A stretch of DNA of 64,000 bases from an uncultured Thiocystis sp. (GCF_903866365.1 NZ_CAIPNF010000242.1:16865-80864); one strand, 5' to 3'; counted from the first letter of the stretch, positions 18,492 to 27,994 are shown. Program-made: numbers and translations. Notes: generated by a model not told the origin, from the sequence alone.

Positions 18492-19967
18492 ATGCTGATC
18501 CACGACCAATCCCGCCCCGGCCGCCGGGCGACCGCCCAGGCGCCGCTCAACCCGCCCGCGATAACCGACCTTCCCGAGGGGCTGCGCCGCCGCGCGCGGC
18601 CCGCGCTGCCGGAGGTCTCCGAGTTACAGGCGGTGCGTCACTACACCCGGCTGTCGCAGAAGAATTTCTCGATCGACACCCATTTCTACCCGCTGGGCTC
18701 CTGCACCATGAAGTACAACCCGCGGGCCTGTCACAGTCTGGCTTCGCTGCCGGGCTTCCTCGCCCGTCACCCGCTGGCGCCGGACAGCCACGGCCAGGGC
18801 GTACTGGCCTGTCTCCACGAGCTTCAGGAAATGCTCAAGGAGATTACCGGCATGCATGCGGTGTCACTCGCTCCCTCCGCTGGCGCGCAGGGCGAATTCG
18901 CCGGGGTCGCGATGATTCGCGCCTATCATCGGGCGCGCGGCGATCTGGCGCGCACCGAGATTCTGGTGCCGGATGCCGCGCATGGCACCAACCCCGCCTC
19001 GGCGGCGATGTGCGGTTTCAAGGTCCGCGAGATTCCCACCGGCACCGCTGGCGATGTCGATCTCGCGGCCCTGAACGCGGCGGTCGGCCCCCAGACCGCC
19101 GGCATCATGCTCACCAATCCAAGCACGGTCGGCGTCTTCGACCGGAATATCCAGGCCATCGCCCGCACGGTCCACGCCGCCGGCGGTCTGCTCTATTACG
19201 ATGGGGCCAATCTCAACGCCATCCTCGGTAAGGTGCGGCCGGGCGACATGGGCTTCGATGTCATCCACATGAATCTGCACAAGACCTTCTCGACGCCGCA
19301 CGGCGGCGGCGGTCCCGGCGCGGGTCCGGTGGGCGTCTCGCAGCGACTGGAGCCCTATCTGCCGGTCCCGCTGGTCGCTTTCGATGGGGACGACTACCGC
19401 TGGATGACGGAGGACGAACGACCCGACAGCATCGGCCGACTGACCGCGTTCGGCGGCAACATGGGCATCCTGCTGCGCGCCTATGTCTACGCCCGCATGC
19501 TGGGCCGCGAGGGCATGGGACGGGTCGCCGACTTCGCCACCCTGAACGCCAACTATCTGATGGCGCGTCTGAAGTCGGCCGGTTTCGAGGCCGCCTATCC
19601 GGAGCGTCGCGCCAGTCACGAGTTCATCGTCACGCTCAAGCGCGAGTCGAAAGAATTGGGCGTCAACGCCATGGACTTCGCCAAGCGTCTGCTCGATGAC
19701 GGCTATCACGCCCCAACCACCTATTTCCCGCTGCTGGTGCCCGAGTGTCTGCTGATCGAGCCGACCGAGACCGAAACCAAGGAGGAACTGGATGGCTTCG
19801 TCGAGGCCATGATCGCGATCCGCCGCGAGGCGCTGGACGACCCGGAGAAACTCAAGGGCGCGCCTTATCGCCTGCCGGTCCGTCGACTCGACGACGTGCG
19901 CGCGGCCCGTCTGCTCGATCTGGCCTGGAAACCCGAGGCAAACGAGATCCAAGATGGCCAACAATAA
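18492..19967 (+). CDS. gcvPB: Glycine dehydrogenase (decarboxylating) subunit 2
   Basis: This is the C-terminal, PLP-bearing half of the split P protein (491 residues). The PLP lysine is Lys264 in [32 protein letters not shown] near residue 75 and [14 protein letters not shown] are further family motifs. It needs GcvPA (13213-14613) to function. It is separated from the rest of the operon by tpx and the methyltransferase module, and has only a 13-bp leader after the preceding gene. Its stop overlaps the dgkA start by 14 bp. Confidence 0.96.
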   Translation: MLIHDQSRPGRRATAQAPLNPPAITDLPEGLRRRARPALPEVSELQAVRHYTRLSQKNFSIDTHFYPLGSCTMKYNPRACHSLASLPGFLARHPLAPDSHGQGVLACLHELQEMLKEITGMHAVSLAPSAGAQGEFAGVAMIRAYHRARGDLARTEILVPDAAHGTNPASAAMCGFKVREIPTGTAGDVDLAALNAAVGPQTAGIMLTNPSTVGVFDRNIQAIARTVHAAGGLLYYDGANLNAILGKVRPGDMGFDVIHMNLHKTFSTPHGGGGPGAGPVGVSQRLEPYLPVPLVAFDGDDYRWMTEDERPDSIGRLTAFGGNMGILLRAYVYARMLGREGMGRVADFATLNANYLMARLKSAGFEAAYPERRASHEFIVTLKRESKELGVNAMDFAKRLLDDGYHAPTTYFPLLVPECLLIEPTETETKEELDGFVEAMIAIRREALDDPEKLKGAPYRLPVRRLDDVRAARLLDLAWKPEANEIQDGQQ

Positions 19968-20322
19968 CGCCAAGGGCTGGAGCCGCGTGATCCATGCCTT
20001 CGGCTACTCGATGAAGGGACTGAAGGCATGCTTCGAGTTGGAGGAAGCCTTTCGCCAAGAGGTCTTTCTGCTGATCCCGCTGGTTCCGCTGGCGCTGTGG
20101 CTCGGCGAAACGCCCGTGGAGCGGGCGATTCTGGTCGGCAGCCTGCTGATGGTACCCATCGTGGAACTGCTGAACTCGGCCATCGAGGCCAACGTCGACC
20201 GCGTCGGTCTGGAGCGTCACGAGCTGTCCGGTCGGGCCAAGGACATCGCCTCCGCGGCGGTCTTTTCCAGCATCGCCTTTTGTCTGGTGAACTGGGGGCT
20301 GATCCTGATCCCGAAACTGTAA
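19954..20322 (+). CDS. dgkA: Diacylglycerol kinase
   Basis: This small (122-residue) integral membrane kinase recycles diacylglycerol to phosphatidic acid. It has three hydrophobic helices. The family signature is present: [10 protein letters not shown], then [16 protein letters not shown] and [15 protein letters not shown], which hold the catalytic and metal-binding Glu and Asp residues. The gene starts inside the end of gcvPB, so it is translationally coupled to it. Confidence 0.95.
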   Translation: MANNNAKGWSRVIHAFGYSMKGLKACFELEEAFRQEVFLLIPLVPLALWLGETPVERAILVGSLLMVPIVELLNSAIEANVDRVGLERHELSGRAKDIASAAVFSSIAFCLVNWGLILIPKL

Positions 20323-20372
20323 GCGTCATCTTCTGAACTGACGGGCCTTGCGGGACGAGTTGACATCGAGCA

Positions 20373-20399
20373 GTGTTACAAATGAAAATCCGATCACAC
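20373..20399 (+). promoter_or_regulatory. Candidate NikR-type operator upstream of the nickel transporter
   Basis: GTGTTAC and ATCACAC are separated by 13 bases and lie 38 bases before the first gene of the nik operon. The first half matches the GTGTTAC half-site described for some NikR regulons; the second is imperfect (five of seven positions). No nikR gene is in the window. Confidence 0.35.
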
Positions 20400-20436
20400 T
20401 CCTCCTCCGGCGATGCCCGGTGATCGACGATCCGCC

Positions 20437-21222
20437 ATGACTCGACCGAGATTGATACGCCTGTTCGCCACGCTAACCGGGTCGGTCGCCCTCGCCCTCT
20501 CCGCAAGTGCGCCCGCCCATTTCCAGGAACTCATCCCCGCCGCCGAGATCGTCACGGCCGAGAGCGGCAATCCGGTCGCGCTCCAGCTCCAGTTCACCCA
20601 TCCGATGGAACGCGGTCCGGCGATGGACATGGGCAAGCCCGCGCGGTTCGGAGTCCTCGGTCCCGCCGGACCGGAGGATCTGCTGGCAAGCCTGACCGCT
20701 CGCGAGGTCGATGGCAAACACGCCTACGCGGCCGAGTATCGCGTCAAACAACCGGGCGACTATGTCTTCTTCGTCGAACCCGCGCCCTATTGGGAACCCG
20801 CCGAAGGGGTCATGATCGTCCACTACACCAAGGTCGTCGTCGACGCCTTCGGAGCCGGGGAAGGCTGGGATGCCGAGGTCGGACTGCCGGTCGAGATCGT
20901 CCCGCTCACGCGCCCCTACGGTCTCTGGACCGGCAACCTGTTCAGCGGCATCGTCAAGCAGTCTGGCCAACCGGTCCCCTTCGCCGAGATCGAAGTGGAA
21001 TGGCGCAACGACGGCTCGGTCACGCCTCCCGCGGACGTCTTCATCACCCAGGTCGTGAAGGCGGATCGCAATGGGGTCTTTCACTACGCCATGCCGCGCG
21101 CCGGCTGGTGGGGTTTCGCGGCCCTGCTGGACGGGGACGCGCCGCTGAAGAACCCGGAGGGCAAGGCGGTGCCGGTCGAGGCCGGCGCCTTGATCTGGGT
21201 GCGCGCGCGGGATATGCGCTAG
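20437..21222 (+). CDS. nikK: Nickel-uptake accessory periplasmic protein, DUF4198 (NikK-like)
   Basis: This 261-residue exported protein has a signal peptide ending [10 protein letters not shown]. The mature part starts HFQELIP and continues with [20 protein letters not shown], the start of a DUF4198 beta-sandwich domain. DUF4198 proteins (NikK) accompany NikMLQO energy-coupling-factor transporters and may capture metal in the periplasm. Several histidines and methionines are available ([12 protein letters not shown]). I chose ATG 20437 because it puts the signal peptide at the N-terminus; no strong ribosome site is seen. It is first in the nikKMLQO operon. Confidence 0.82.
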   Translation: MTRPRLIRLFATLTGSVALALSASAPAHFQELIPAAEIVTAESGNPVALQLQFTHPMERGPAMDMGKPARFGVLGPAGPEDLLASLTAREVDGKHAYAAEYRVKQPGDYVFFVEPAPYWEPAEGVMIVHYTKVVVDAFGAGEGWDAEVGLPVEIVPLTRPYGLWTGNLFSGIVKQSGQPVPFAEIEVEWRNDGSVTPPADVFITQVVKADRNGVFHYAMPRAGWWGFAALLDGDAPLKNPEGKAVPVEAGALIWVRARDMR

Positions 21223-21234
21223 GGCCGCCGCGCG

Positions 21235-21855
21235 ATGGCTCACATCCCCGATGGCGTACTCTCGGCGCCGGTGCTGATCGTCGGCGGCCTGGTCTCGGTC
21301 GGGCTGCTCACGGTCGCGTTGCGCCGGCTCGATTATGATCGCCTGCCTCAGACGGCCGTGTTGTCGGCGGCCTTTTTCGTCTCCTCGCTCATCAATGTCC
21401 CGGTCGGACCCAGTAGTGTGCATCTGCTGCTCAATGGGCTCATGGGCCTGCTGCTCGGCTGGACCGCGCTGCCGGCGCTGTTCGTGGCCCTGGTGCTTCA
21501 GGCCGCCTTTTTCGGCTATGGCGGCATTCTGGTGCTCGGCGTCAATACCATGAATATGGCCCTGCCCGCGCTGCTCTGCGCGCTGTTGCTGGCCCCCTGG
21601 ATGCGGCGGGTCGCGACTCCGCGTCTGTTCTGGATCGGTGCGGCGGCCGGCGGGCTCGGCGTGCTGATGACCGGCGTACTGGTCGCCCTGAGCCTGGGAC
21701 TGAGCGGCAAGGCGTTTCTGCCTGCCGCTGGGGTGCTGGTGGTGACCTACCTGCCGCTGGCGCTGGTCGAGGCGGTCATCACGGGCACGGTGGTGGCCTT
21801 TCTCGCGCGGGTTGCCCCGGAGTTGCTGCGGTCTCCCGAGGTCTCCCATGCCTGA
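21235..21855 (+). CDS. nikM: ECF nickel/cobalt transporter substrate-binding subunit NikM/CbiM
   Basis: This is the S component of a metal ECF transporter (206 residues, about six helices). The N-terminus MAHIPDG is diagnostic. In this family the free amino terminus, the next residue's His and a second His (here His63 in SSVHLLLNG) ligate the metal. Met is normally removed before Ala, so Ala1-His2 would form the site. Association with NikK- and NikL-type genes favours nickel over cobalt. The 3' end overlaps nikL by 8 bp. Confidence 0.92.
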   Translation: MAHIPDGVLSAPVLIVGGLVSVGLLTVALRRLDYDRLPQTAVLSAAFFVSSLINVPVGPSSVHLLLNGLMGLLLGWTALPALFVALVLQAAFFGYGGILVLGVNTMNMALPALLCALLLAPWMRRVATPRLFWIGAAAGGLGVLMTGVLVALSLGLSGKAFLPAAGVLVVTYLPLALVEAVITGTVVAFLARVAPELLRSPEVSHA

Positions 21856-22516
21856 TCCCGTTTCGCGCGCCAGAGCCCCCTTCCCCCGTCATCTGGTGCT
21901 GCCGCTCATGCTCGCGTTGACCAGCCTGCCGGTTGCCGCCCACAAGCTCCAGGTCTTCGCATTCGCCGAGGGCGACCGCATCGAGGGCACGGCCTATTTT
22001 GCCGGCGGCGCGAAGGCGGCGGGGGCACGCATCCAGATCCAGGATGCCGCTGGACAGGTGCTCGCCCAACTGACGCCGACGGACGAGGGCCATTTCCGCT
22101 ATCGGGCGCGGACGCCGACCGACCATCTCATCGTCGCCGAGAGCGGCGACGGTCATCGCGCGCAATGGCGGATACGGGCGGACGAACTGGCGGGCGGGTT
22201 TCCCCGCGCCGGCGCCGATTCACCCCAGCTCCTGACCACCGACACCCCGACCTCCGAACCCACGGAAACCGAGGGCGCCCGTCTCGCCAATCCCGTCGCC
22301 GCTCCGGTTTCCGGCGAGACACGCCACCTCGACCCGACGCTCATCGCCGCCATCGATCAGGCCGTCGCCCGCCAGGTGCGTCCGCTGCGCGAACAACTGA
22401 TCGCCGCTCAGGATGAGGTCCGGTTACGCGACATCCTGGGCGGGCTCGGCTACATCCTCGGTCTAACCGGGCTTGCGCTCTGGTGGCACGGCCGACGGCC
22501 CGACCCGCGAGCATGA
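21848..22516 (+). CDS. nikL: Nickel ECF transporter accessory protein NikL
   Basis: This 222-residue protein has an N-terminal signal/anchor ending LPVAA, then HKLQVFAFAEGDRIEGTAYFAGG, which is typical of NikL. A carboxypeptidase-regulatory-like beta domain follows, then a C-terminal helix (LGGLGYILGLTGLALWW) that anchors it to the membrane. It is one of the extra subunits found in nickel ECF systems. The start overlaps nikM and the stop overlaps nikQ by 4 bp, so it is tightly coupled. Confidence 0.85.
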   Translation: MPDPVSRARAPFPRHLVLPLMLALTSLPVAAHKLQVFAFAEGDRIEGTAYFAGGAKAAGARIQIQDAAGQVLAQLTPTDEGHFRYRARTPTDHLIVAESGDGHRAQWRIRADELAGGFPRAGADSPQLLTTDTPTSEPTETEGARLANPVAAPVSGETRHLDPTLIAAIDQAVARQVRPLREQLIAAQDEVRLRDILGGLGYILGLTGLALWWHGRRPDPRA

Positions 22517-23271
22517 GCCAGACCGCCTTGCTCAGCCCGCGCGGGTCGGGCTGGATCACCGTCCGCGACCCCCGACTGCGCATCGTCGCCGCCCTGTTGT
22601 TCGCGCTGGTCGCCGTCAGCCTTCGGCACCCGCCCGCGCTGCTGGCCGCCGTCCTGTTCGCCGCCGCGCTGGCCGCCAGCGCTGGGATGCGCGCACCCGA
22701 TCTTTTGCGGCAACTGCTGGCCCTGGAAGGGTTCATGCTCATCCTGCTGATCACCCTGCCCTTCACGGTGCCCGGCAGTCCACTGATCGCGGTCGGCCCT
22801 CTCGCCGCCAGTCAGGAGGGCCTGGCGCTCGCCGTCAAGATCCTGCTGCGGGCCAACGCCGTGGTGCTGGTCCTGCTGGCGCTGGTCGGCAGCCTGGAAC
22901 CGGTCGTCTTCGGTCATGCGCTGGCGCGGCTGGGCGTGCCCGAAAAACTGGTCCATCTGCTCTTGATGACGATCCGCCAGATCCATCTGCTGCATCAGGA
23001 ATTCATCCGTCTGCGCCAGGCGATGCGGGCGCGCGCCTTCGTTCCGCACAGCGATCGGCACACCTGGAACAGCTATGGCTGGTTGATGGGCATGCTGCTG
23101 GTGCGCAGTCTGGCGCGCGCGCAACGCCTGCTGGCGGCGATGCGCTGCCGGGGTTTCCAGGGCCGGCTCTATCTGCTGGATTCGACGCATTGGCGACCTG
23201 CCGATACCGCGCTGGCGCTTGGATTCGCGCTGTTTCTCGGCGGCCTGACGACCCTGGATCGGCTGACATGA
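22513..23271 (+). CDS. nikQ: ECF transporter transmembrane (T) subunit NikQ/CbiQ
   Basis: This 252-residue T component couples the S subunit to the ATPase. It has about five helices. The coupling motifs are visible: ALARLGVPEKLVHLLLMTIRQ and later RAQRLLAAMRCRGFQG, which match the two A-R-G-type helices of EcfT proteins. The start is within the nikL stop (ATGA overlap) and the stop overlaps nikO in the same way. Confidence 0.92.
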   Translation: MSQTALLSPRGSGWITVRDPRLRIVAALLFALVAVSLRHPPALLAAVLFAAALAASAGMRAPDLLRQLLALEGFMLILLITLPFTVPGSPLIAVGPLAASQEGLALAVKILLRANAVVLVLLALVGSLEPVVFGHALARLGVPEKLVHLLLMTIRQIHLLHQEFIRLRQAMRARAFVPHSDRHTWNSYGWLMGMLLVRSLARAQRLLAAMRCRGFQGRLYLLDSTHWRPADTALALGFALFLGGLTTLDRLT

Positions 23272-24050
23272 CGGCGCCGCTGCTCGAACTGCGCCAGGCC
23301 ACCTTTGGATATCCCGAGCGCGCCGTCCTGAGCGACGTGGATTTCACGCTGAACGCGGGCGATCGGGTCGCGCTGGTCGGGCCGAATGGTGCCGGCAAGA
23401 CCACCTTGCTGCATCTGCTGGTCGGTCTGCGGCGCCCGAGCGCCGGGCAGGTGCTGGCGTTTGGCGACGCACGCCGGACCGAGGCCGATTTCCGCCCGGT
23501 GCGGGCGCGGGTCGGCTTGCTGTTCCAGGACTCGGACGATCAGTTGTTCTGCCCGACGGTGCTTGAGGATGTCGCCTTCGGACCGCTGAATCTGGGCCGC
23601 CCGCCTGCGGCCGCGCGCGACGATGCGTTGCGGACGCTGGAGGCGCTCGGGCTGGCCGGATTTGCCGAGCGTGTCACCCATCGTCTGTCCGCCGGCGAAA
23701 AGCGACTGGTGGCGCTGGCGACCGTGCTCGCGATGAGCCCCGAGGCGCTGTTGCTCGACGAACCGACCAACGGTCTCGACGAGGCCACTGAGCAGCGCCT
23801 CATCGAACATCTGTCCGGGCTGGATCAGGCCATGATCATCGTCTCCCACGACCGGCGATTCCTGGAACGACTGGCGACCCGCGCCGTGCGGCTGGCCGAT
23901 GGACGCCTGACGGACGCCATCCTGCACAGCCACGGACACCGCCACCGACACGCCCACCTCCATCTGCACGCGCCCGGCGTCAGCGCCGAGCACGGCCATG
24001 ACCCGTCCGCGCCAGCCCATGCGGACCATCATGTCCTGGATGAGCACTGA
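23268..24050 (+). CDS. nikO: ECF transporter ATPase NikO/CbiO with histidine-rich tail
   Basis: This 260-residue ABC ATPase energises the transporter. Walker A is GPNGAGKTT, the Q-loop is LLFQDSDDQLF, the signature is RLSAGEKRLVALA, Walker B is ALLLDEPTNGLD and the switch is SHDRR. Unusually, the last 41 residues hold 14 histidines (HSHGHRHRHAHLHLH and AHADHH), so the tail should bind nickel or similar ions. A long upstream in-frame extension exists but overlaps nikQ and is not coding. It is the last gene of the operon. Confidence 0.93.
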   Translation: MTAPLLELRQATFGYPERAVLSDVDFTLNAGDRVALVGPNGAGKTTLLHLLVGLRRPSAGQVLAFGDARRTEADFRPVRARVGLLFQDSDDQLFCPTVLEDVAFGPLNLGRPPAAARDDALRTLEALGLAGFAERVTHRLSAGEKRLVALATVLAMSPEALLLDEPTNGLDEATEQRLIEHLSGLDQAMIIVSHDRRFLERLATRAVRLADGRLTDAILHSHGHRHRHAHLHLHAPGVSAEHGHDPSAPAHADHHVLDEH

Positions 24051-24162
24051 GGGTGGAATGAACTCGATTGGATGGCTGATGCCGACACCTTGGAGCCACG
24101 ATCTCGCTACTCATCTCTGATTTCTTTAAACGAGAGGGTGTCTTCGCCCCCGTTCCGCAGCT

Positions 24163-25464
24163 TTATCCGTCGTCGATCGCCGCCACCGCGTCCGCCGCGA
24201 CGACCCGATAATACGGCTTGCCATCCGTGGGCAAACGTAGCCGAAGCGGATTGGCATCCGGCTTGACGAAGGCTCCGACAGGCCGATAAGGCCCCATCGG
24301 CTGGTCGGCGGATTCGAGTCGATAGCGGCCCGGCAGGAGCGCAAAGGTCTTCAGGATCCAGGCCGCGCCGTCGAAGGTCAGCTCATAACCGCCAAAGGGC
24401 CGTGCCAGCGGCTCGCCGATCAGGATGCCCTGCCCCGGCATGAGCAGACTTTTCCAATAGGCTTCGATCAGGGTGGCGCCACTGAGATAGGTTCCGATCA
24501 GGATGACCGGGTCCGGGAATTTCGCGGTGAAATTGCAGGGTTCGACGACACTGCCATAACTGCCGGTCGCTCCGGCGTCGAGCCAGGCCAGGCTGCTCAT
24601 CTGGCGGCTATCGGTCAACTGACCGCCGGTCGAGGTCAAATGATCGGCGATGGCGCCCGGAAGGAACTGGTTCGTCGCGATCTCGGGCACCTCGGCCGCA
24701 CCGGTGAGATAAACCAGCACGTTCTGCTGATGGGCGATGGCATCGGCCTCGATTCGCTCGATCCGAATGGCCGCTCCAAACAACGCTTGAACGCGTCCAA
24801 AACTCTGAGCGCGCACGCTGCGCGCGGCATCGCTGGTTTTGACCAGATAGACCGTCCCACTGGGGCGCGTGTCATCGGAGGCCACGCCACGGTCGATGAG
24901 CGCCCGGACCGCATCCAGACTGGAACCGGCCAGCGCCATGGTGGGCCGCCAGCCAAAATCGGTCGAGGGACGCAGGCTGGCCGACGCGAAATAGGGGCTC
25001 GCCTTGGTGGCGCGACAACCGTCAGCGCAGAATGACTCGTCATATCCCGCCGCGAAGGCCGTGGTGATGGACATGCAGCCGACCCGATAGGGTTCGGTCC
25101 AGGTCAGGGCATACGCCTGCACGCGCTCGGGCGTCGTCGCCGTCACCCGAGCCTGGATCGCCTGGAACTGCTCGGGCGTGATCATCCGTCGATGCGGGGG
25201 AAAACTGACGTGGATGAGGTTTTCTGGAGGAATCCGACGCTTGGCGCTGTACTCGCGCGCGATCCGGCGGCTGCGCGGATCCCGGTCGTTGACGATAACC
25301 CCGAGTTCCTCGGGACCGAGCGCCTGACGCGGTAGCAGAACCAGCGGCGCCAGCGTTGCGGGCGGTTGGCCGGTCTCGGCGAACGCGCCGAGGCTCGCCA
25401 GCGCGAGCCACAGCGACAGAGGGATCCCGACTCGTCTCGGTCGAGGAGGTTTCAGCCAAGCCAT
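24163..25464 (-). CDS. TIGR03790 family exported protein
   Basis: This 433-residue protein has a signal peptide (LWLALASLGAFA before ETGQ). Conserved blocks include ELGVIVNDRDPRSRRIAREY and YLTGAAEVPEIATNQFLPG. DAGATGSYGSVVEPCNFTAKFP and AYWKSLLMPGQG complete the TIGR03790 family pattern. The function is unknown. It starts 42 bp after the TPR lipoprotein gene in the same direction and probably shares its transcript. No strong ribosome site is seen at the chosen ATG, but it gives the only N-terminus with a signal peptide. Confidence 0.8.
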   Translation of the reverse strand: MAWLKPPRPRRVGIPLSLWLALASLGAFAETGQPPATLAPLVLLPRQALGPEELGVIVNDRDPRSRRIAREYSAKRRIPPENLIHVSFPPHRRMITPEQFQAIQARVTATTPERVQAYALTWTEPYRVGCMSITTAFAAGYDESFCADGCRATKASPYFASASLRPSTDFGWRPTMALAGSSLDAVRALIDRGVASDDTRPSGTVYLVKTSDAARSVRAQSFGRVQALFGAAIRIERIEADAIAHQQNVLVYLTGAAEVPEIATNQFLPGAIADHLTSTGGQLTDSRQMSSLAWLDAGATGSYGSVVEPCNFTAKFPDPVILIGTYLSGATLIEAYWKSLLMPGQGILIGEPLARPFGGYELTFDGAAWILKTFALLPGRYRLESADQPMGPYRPVGAFVKPDANPLRLRLPTDGKPYYRVVAADAVAAIDDG

Positions 25465-25505
25465 GTCCAGTTCAAGTCGTTCGATTGCCGTCGGGCGATC
25501 TTGGG

Positions 25506-27887
25506 CTACAGCCCCCCAAGCGTCTCGCGCGCCTCCGCGATGCCAGGAAAGGGGCTCTTGGCGTCCAGCGCGCTGGTCAGCAACGTCTTGGCCGCATCGC
25601 GCCGCCCCTGCGCGGCATAGACCATGCCGAGGTGATACTGCATCTCCGGCGGGTCCGGATCGATCAGACCGGCCGCTTTTTCCAGAGTCGCGACGGCCTT
25701 CTCGACCTCGCCGGCACGAAACTGGACCCATCCGAGCGTATCCAGCAACACCCATTGATCGGAGTCCTCGAAACGCCGCGCCAGCTCCAGCGCCCGCGTC
25801 AGGCTCGCGGGATCCGTCCGGCGACTGGCCAGCAGCATGGCCAGATTATTGATCACCGCGTCCGCTTCGGGATTGTTCTTGAGCACTTCTTCATAGGCCG
25901 CGATCGCCGCGTCATCGTCGCCGGACTCCTGCAGGGCGATCCCGAGCCGGAAGACCAGGAAGGCGTTACGGTTCGTGGCCTCGACCCCCGAGCGCAGGGT
26001 CGCGAGCGCCGCCTTCGGATCGCCGCTCTGTCCTTGCAGCTCGGCTAGACGCGCATAGGCGTTCGGCGATTTCGGGAACAGCACGATCACCTGCTTGAAC
26101 TGCGCCAGGGCGTCGGGATAACGCCGTGTCGAGGCGTAAACCTCGCCCAGCAGATTGAGCGCGGCGGCATTCGCGGGTTGCTCGGCGAGCAATTGCTTGA
26201 GTCTCTGCTCGGCCTGCTCCGCCTGGCCCAGGGCCATGTGACTGCGGGTGAGCGCCAGCAGCGGCTCGACGGCGTCCGGACGTTTTTCGAGCGCCTTCTC
26301 GAACTGCGCGATACTCTCCTGCAACCGATCGTTGCGCTGGAAAATCAGCCCCTTGAGATAATAGCCCAGCGGGTGTTCGGGACGGGTCTCGAGGATCCGC
26401 GTGGCGGTGCGCTCCATCGCCCCCCAATCCTGCTGACTGAGCTGAATCCGCGCCAAGGCGCTTTGCACCTGATCGTTTTCGGGGACGCGGTCAAGGAAGC
26501 GCTCCAGCGTGACCGACGCCCCCTGCATGTCGCCACTGTCGACCCGCAACTGGGCCAGCGCCAGATAGGCTTGCGGTTCGGTCGGCGCCGCGTCGATCGC
26601 CTTTTCCAGCGCATCCTGCGCCAGCGTGGGCTCCTCCTTCAAAACGTGGGCCTGCGCCAGCAATAACAGCGCCCCGGTCGCCTTCGGGTTGTTCTGCAGG
26701 ACATTCTGAAGATCCGCGATGGCCTGATCGGCATCCTTGCGCCCAACCGCAATGGCGGCCCTGACCAGCAGCGCATCGCCATCGCGCGCGTCTTCCTTCA
26801 ACACCTCCTCGACCAGCGTCGCGGCCTCCTCCGCGCGCTGGTCCGCCAGCAGCAGCGCGGCGAGTTGGGTGCGCGCCTTCATCCCCTGCGGCCCCAGCGA
26901 ATCGCGTTCGATGATCGTGCGATAGACCGTGGCGGCATCCTCCTTGCGCCCCGCGGCCCGCTCCAGCTCAGCCAGCGCGAAACGCAGATCGTAGACATCG
27001 GGCGCGGCGGCGATCAAGCCCTCCAGCACCTGGATGCCGGGATCGACACCCCGCTGCTGCGCGGTCCACTCGACCAGCAGCAGTTTGGCCTTGAGCTGCT
27101 CGGGGTTGGCCGCGATGGCCACCCGCAAGACTGCTTCGGCCGCGTCCTTCTGGCCCTCTTGGGTGAGAAACGCGGCCAGACGCGCCACATGCGCCAATTC
27201 GTTCGGTTCCAACTCGATCAATTGCTCAAGCTGCGCCCGCGCCGCCTCCGGCTTGCCGGATGCCTGAGATACCCCGGCCAACATCAGCCGCGGACGCACC
27301 TCGCGCGGATGCGCCTGAATCGCTCGCTCCAGAAATTGACCGGCCGTCTCGCGATCGTTGCGCGCCATGGCGATTTCGGCCAGCAGCGCCAGCGCATTGA
27401 GATGTTGAGGGTCCACCGCCAGCGCCGCCTGGGCGTCCGTCTCGGCGGCGTCCAGATCGCCCTGACGCCCTCGCACCCCGGCCCGCAGCGCCAACGCATC
27501 CGCGTGCTTCGGATCCGCAGTCAAAATGATCTCGGCATCGGCCAGCGCATCGTCGATCTGGTTGGCGTCGAACAGCAACTGCGCGCGGCTCACCCGGGCC
27601 TCGGCATTCTGCGGATCCAGCTCGACCGCCTTGCCATAGGCGCCGAAGGCCGCGTTCCAGTTCTCCTGCGCGGCCTCGATTTTGGCGAGTTGGTACCAGG
27701 CCGGCGCATATTTCGGATCGATCTGGAGCGCATTCTTGAACTCCAGCCGCGCCTTGGGCTGATTATCCTGCGCCAGCAGTTCCATGCCGCGATCGAAATA
27801 CGCTTGCTTGCGATCCGCCTCGCCGCAGCCGACGAGCAATGCAACCAGCATCGAAGCCAGCAAAAATCTCCCAAACAATCGTTCCAT
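25506..27887 (-). CDS. prsT: TPR-repeat lipoprotein, PrsT-like (exosortase-associated)
   Basis: This 793-residue protein has a lipoprotein signal ending LLVGC (Cys21). About twenty tetratricopeptide repeats follow throughout, such as ARLEFKNALQIDPKYAPAWYQLA and AQFKQVIVLFPKSPNAYARLAELQ. Size and architecture match the PrsT family, the large TPR lipoproteins encoded in exosortase/PEP-CTERM genomes and thought to act in exopolysaccharide export. Of three consecutive ATGs I chose the third (27887), which sits 6 bases from AAGGAG. It is followed by the TIGR03790 gene. In this genome it would work with XrtD, encoded about 20 kb away. Confidence 0.85.
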   Translation of the reverse strand: MERLFGRFLLASMLVALLVGCGEADRKQAYFDRGMELLAQDNQPKARLEFKNALQIDPKYAPAWYQLAKIEAAQENWNAAFGAYGKAVELDPQNAEARVSRAQLLFDANQIDDALADAEIILTADPKHADALALRAGVRGRQGDLDAAETDAQAALAVDPQHLNALALLAEIAMARNDRETAGQFLERAIQAHPREVRPRLMLAGVSQASGKPEAARAQLEQLIELEPNELAHVARLAAFLTQEGQKDAAEAVLRVAIAANPEQLKAKLLLVEWTAQQRGVDPGIQVLEGLIAAAPDVYDLRFALAELERAAGRKEDAATVYRTIIERDSLGPQGMKARTQLAALLLADQRAEEAATLVEEVLKEDARDGDALLVRAAIAVGRKDADQAIADLQNVLQNNPKATGALLLLAQAHVLKEEPTLAQDALEKAIDAAPTEPQAYLALAQLRVDSGDMQGASVTLERFLDRVPENDQVQSALARIQLSQQDWGAMERTATRILETRPEHPLGYYLKGLIFQRNDRLQESIAQFEKALEKRPDAVEPLLALTRSHMALGQAEQAEQRLKQLLAEQPANAAALNLLGEVYASTRRYPDALAQFKQVIVLFPKSPNAYARLAELQGQSGDPKAALATLRSGVEATNRNAFLVFRLGIALQESGDDDAAIAAYEEVLKNNPEADAVINNLAMLLASRRTDPASLTRALELARRFEDSDQWVLLDTLGWVQFRAGEVEKAVATLEKAAGLIDPDPPEMQYHLGMVYAAQGRRDAAKTLLTSALDAKSPFPGIAEARETLGGL

Positions 27888-27906
27888 CATCATCTCCTTA
27901 AAGATT

Positions 27907-27942
27907 GTGTTCACTACGCACAAAGTGTTCACTACGCACAAA
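27907..27942. repeat. Perfect 18-bp tandem duplication in the prsT leader
   Basis: GTGTTCACTACGCACAAA occurs twice head to tail (27907-27924 and 27925-27942), 20 bases upstream of the prsT start. It could be a duplicated regulator site or a replication-slippage product. Confidence 0.85.
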
Positions 27943-27994
27943 ACGCCGACTGGCCTTCGATCATCGTTTGCGCCGAACGCGCATCCGCCGCCGC

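Noticed and set aside
22473..23267. Long N-terminal extension of the NikO frame
   Set aside because: It overlaps the whole nikQ gene in another frame and has no homology; the ATG at 23268 overlaps the nikQ stop as expected.
24163..25755. Longer form of the TIGR03790 gene starting at 25755
   Set aside because: The extra part overlaps the 3' end of prsT in another frame and removes the signal peptide from the N-terminus.
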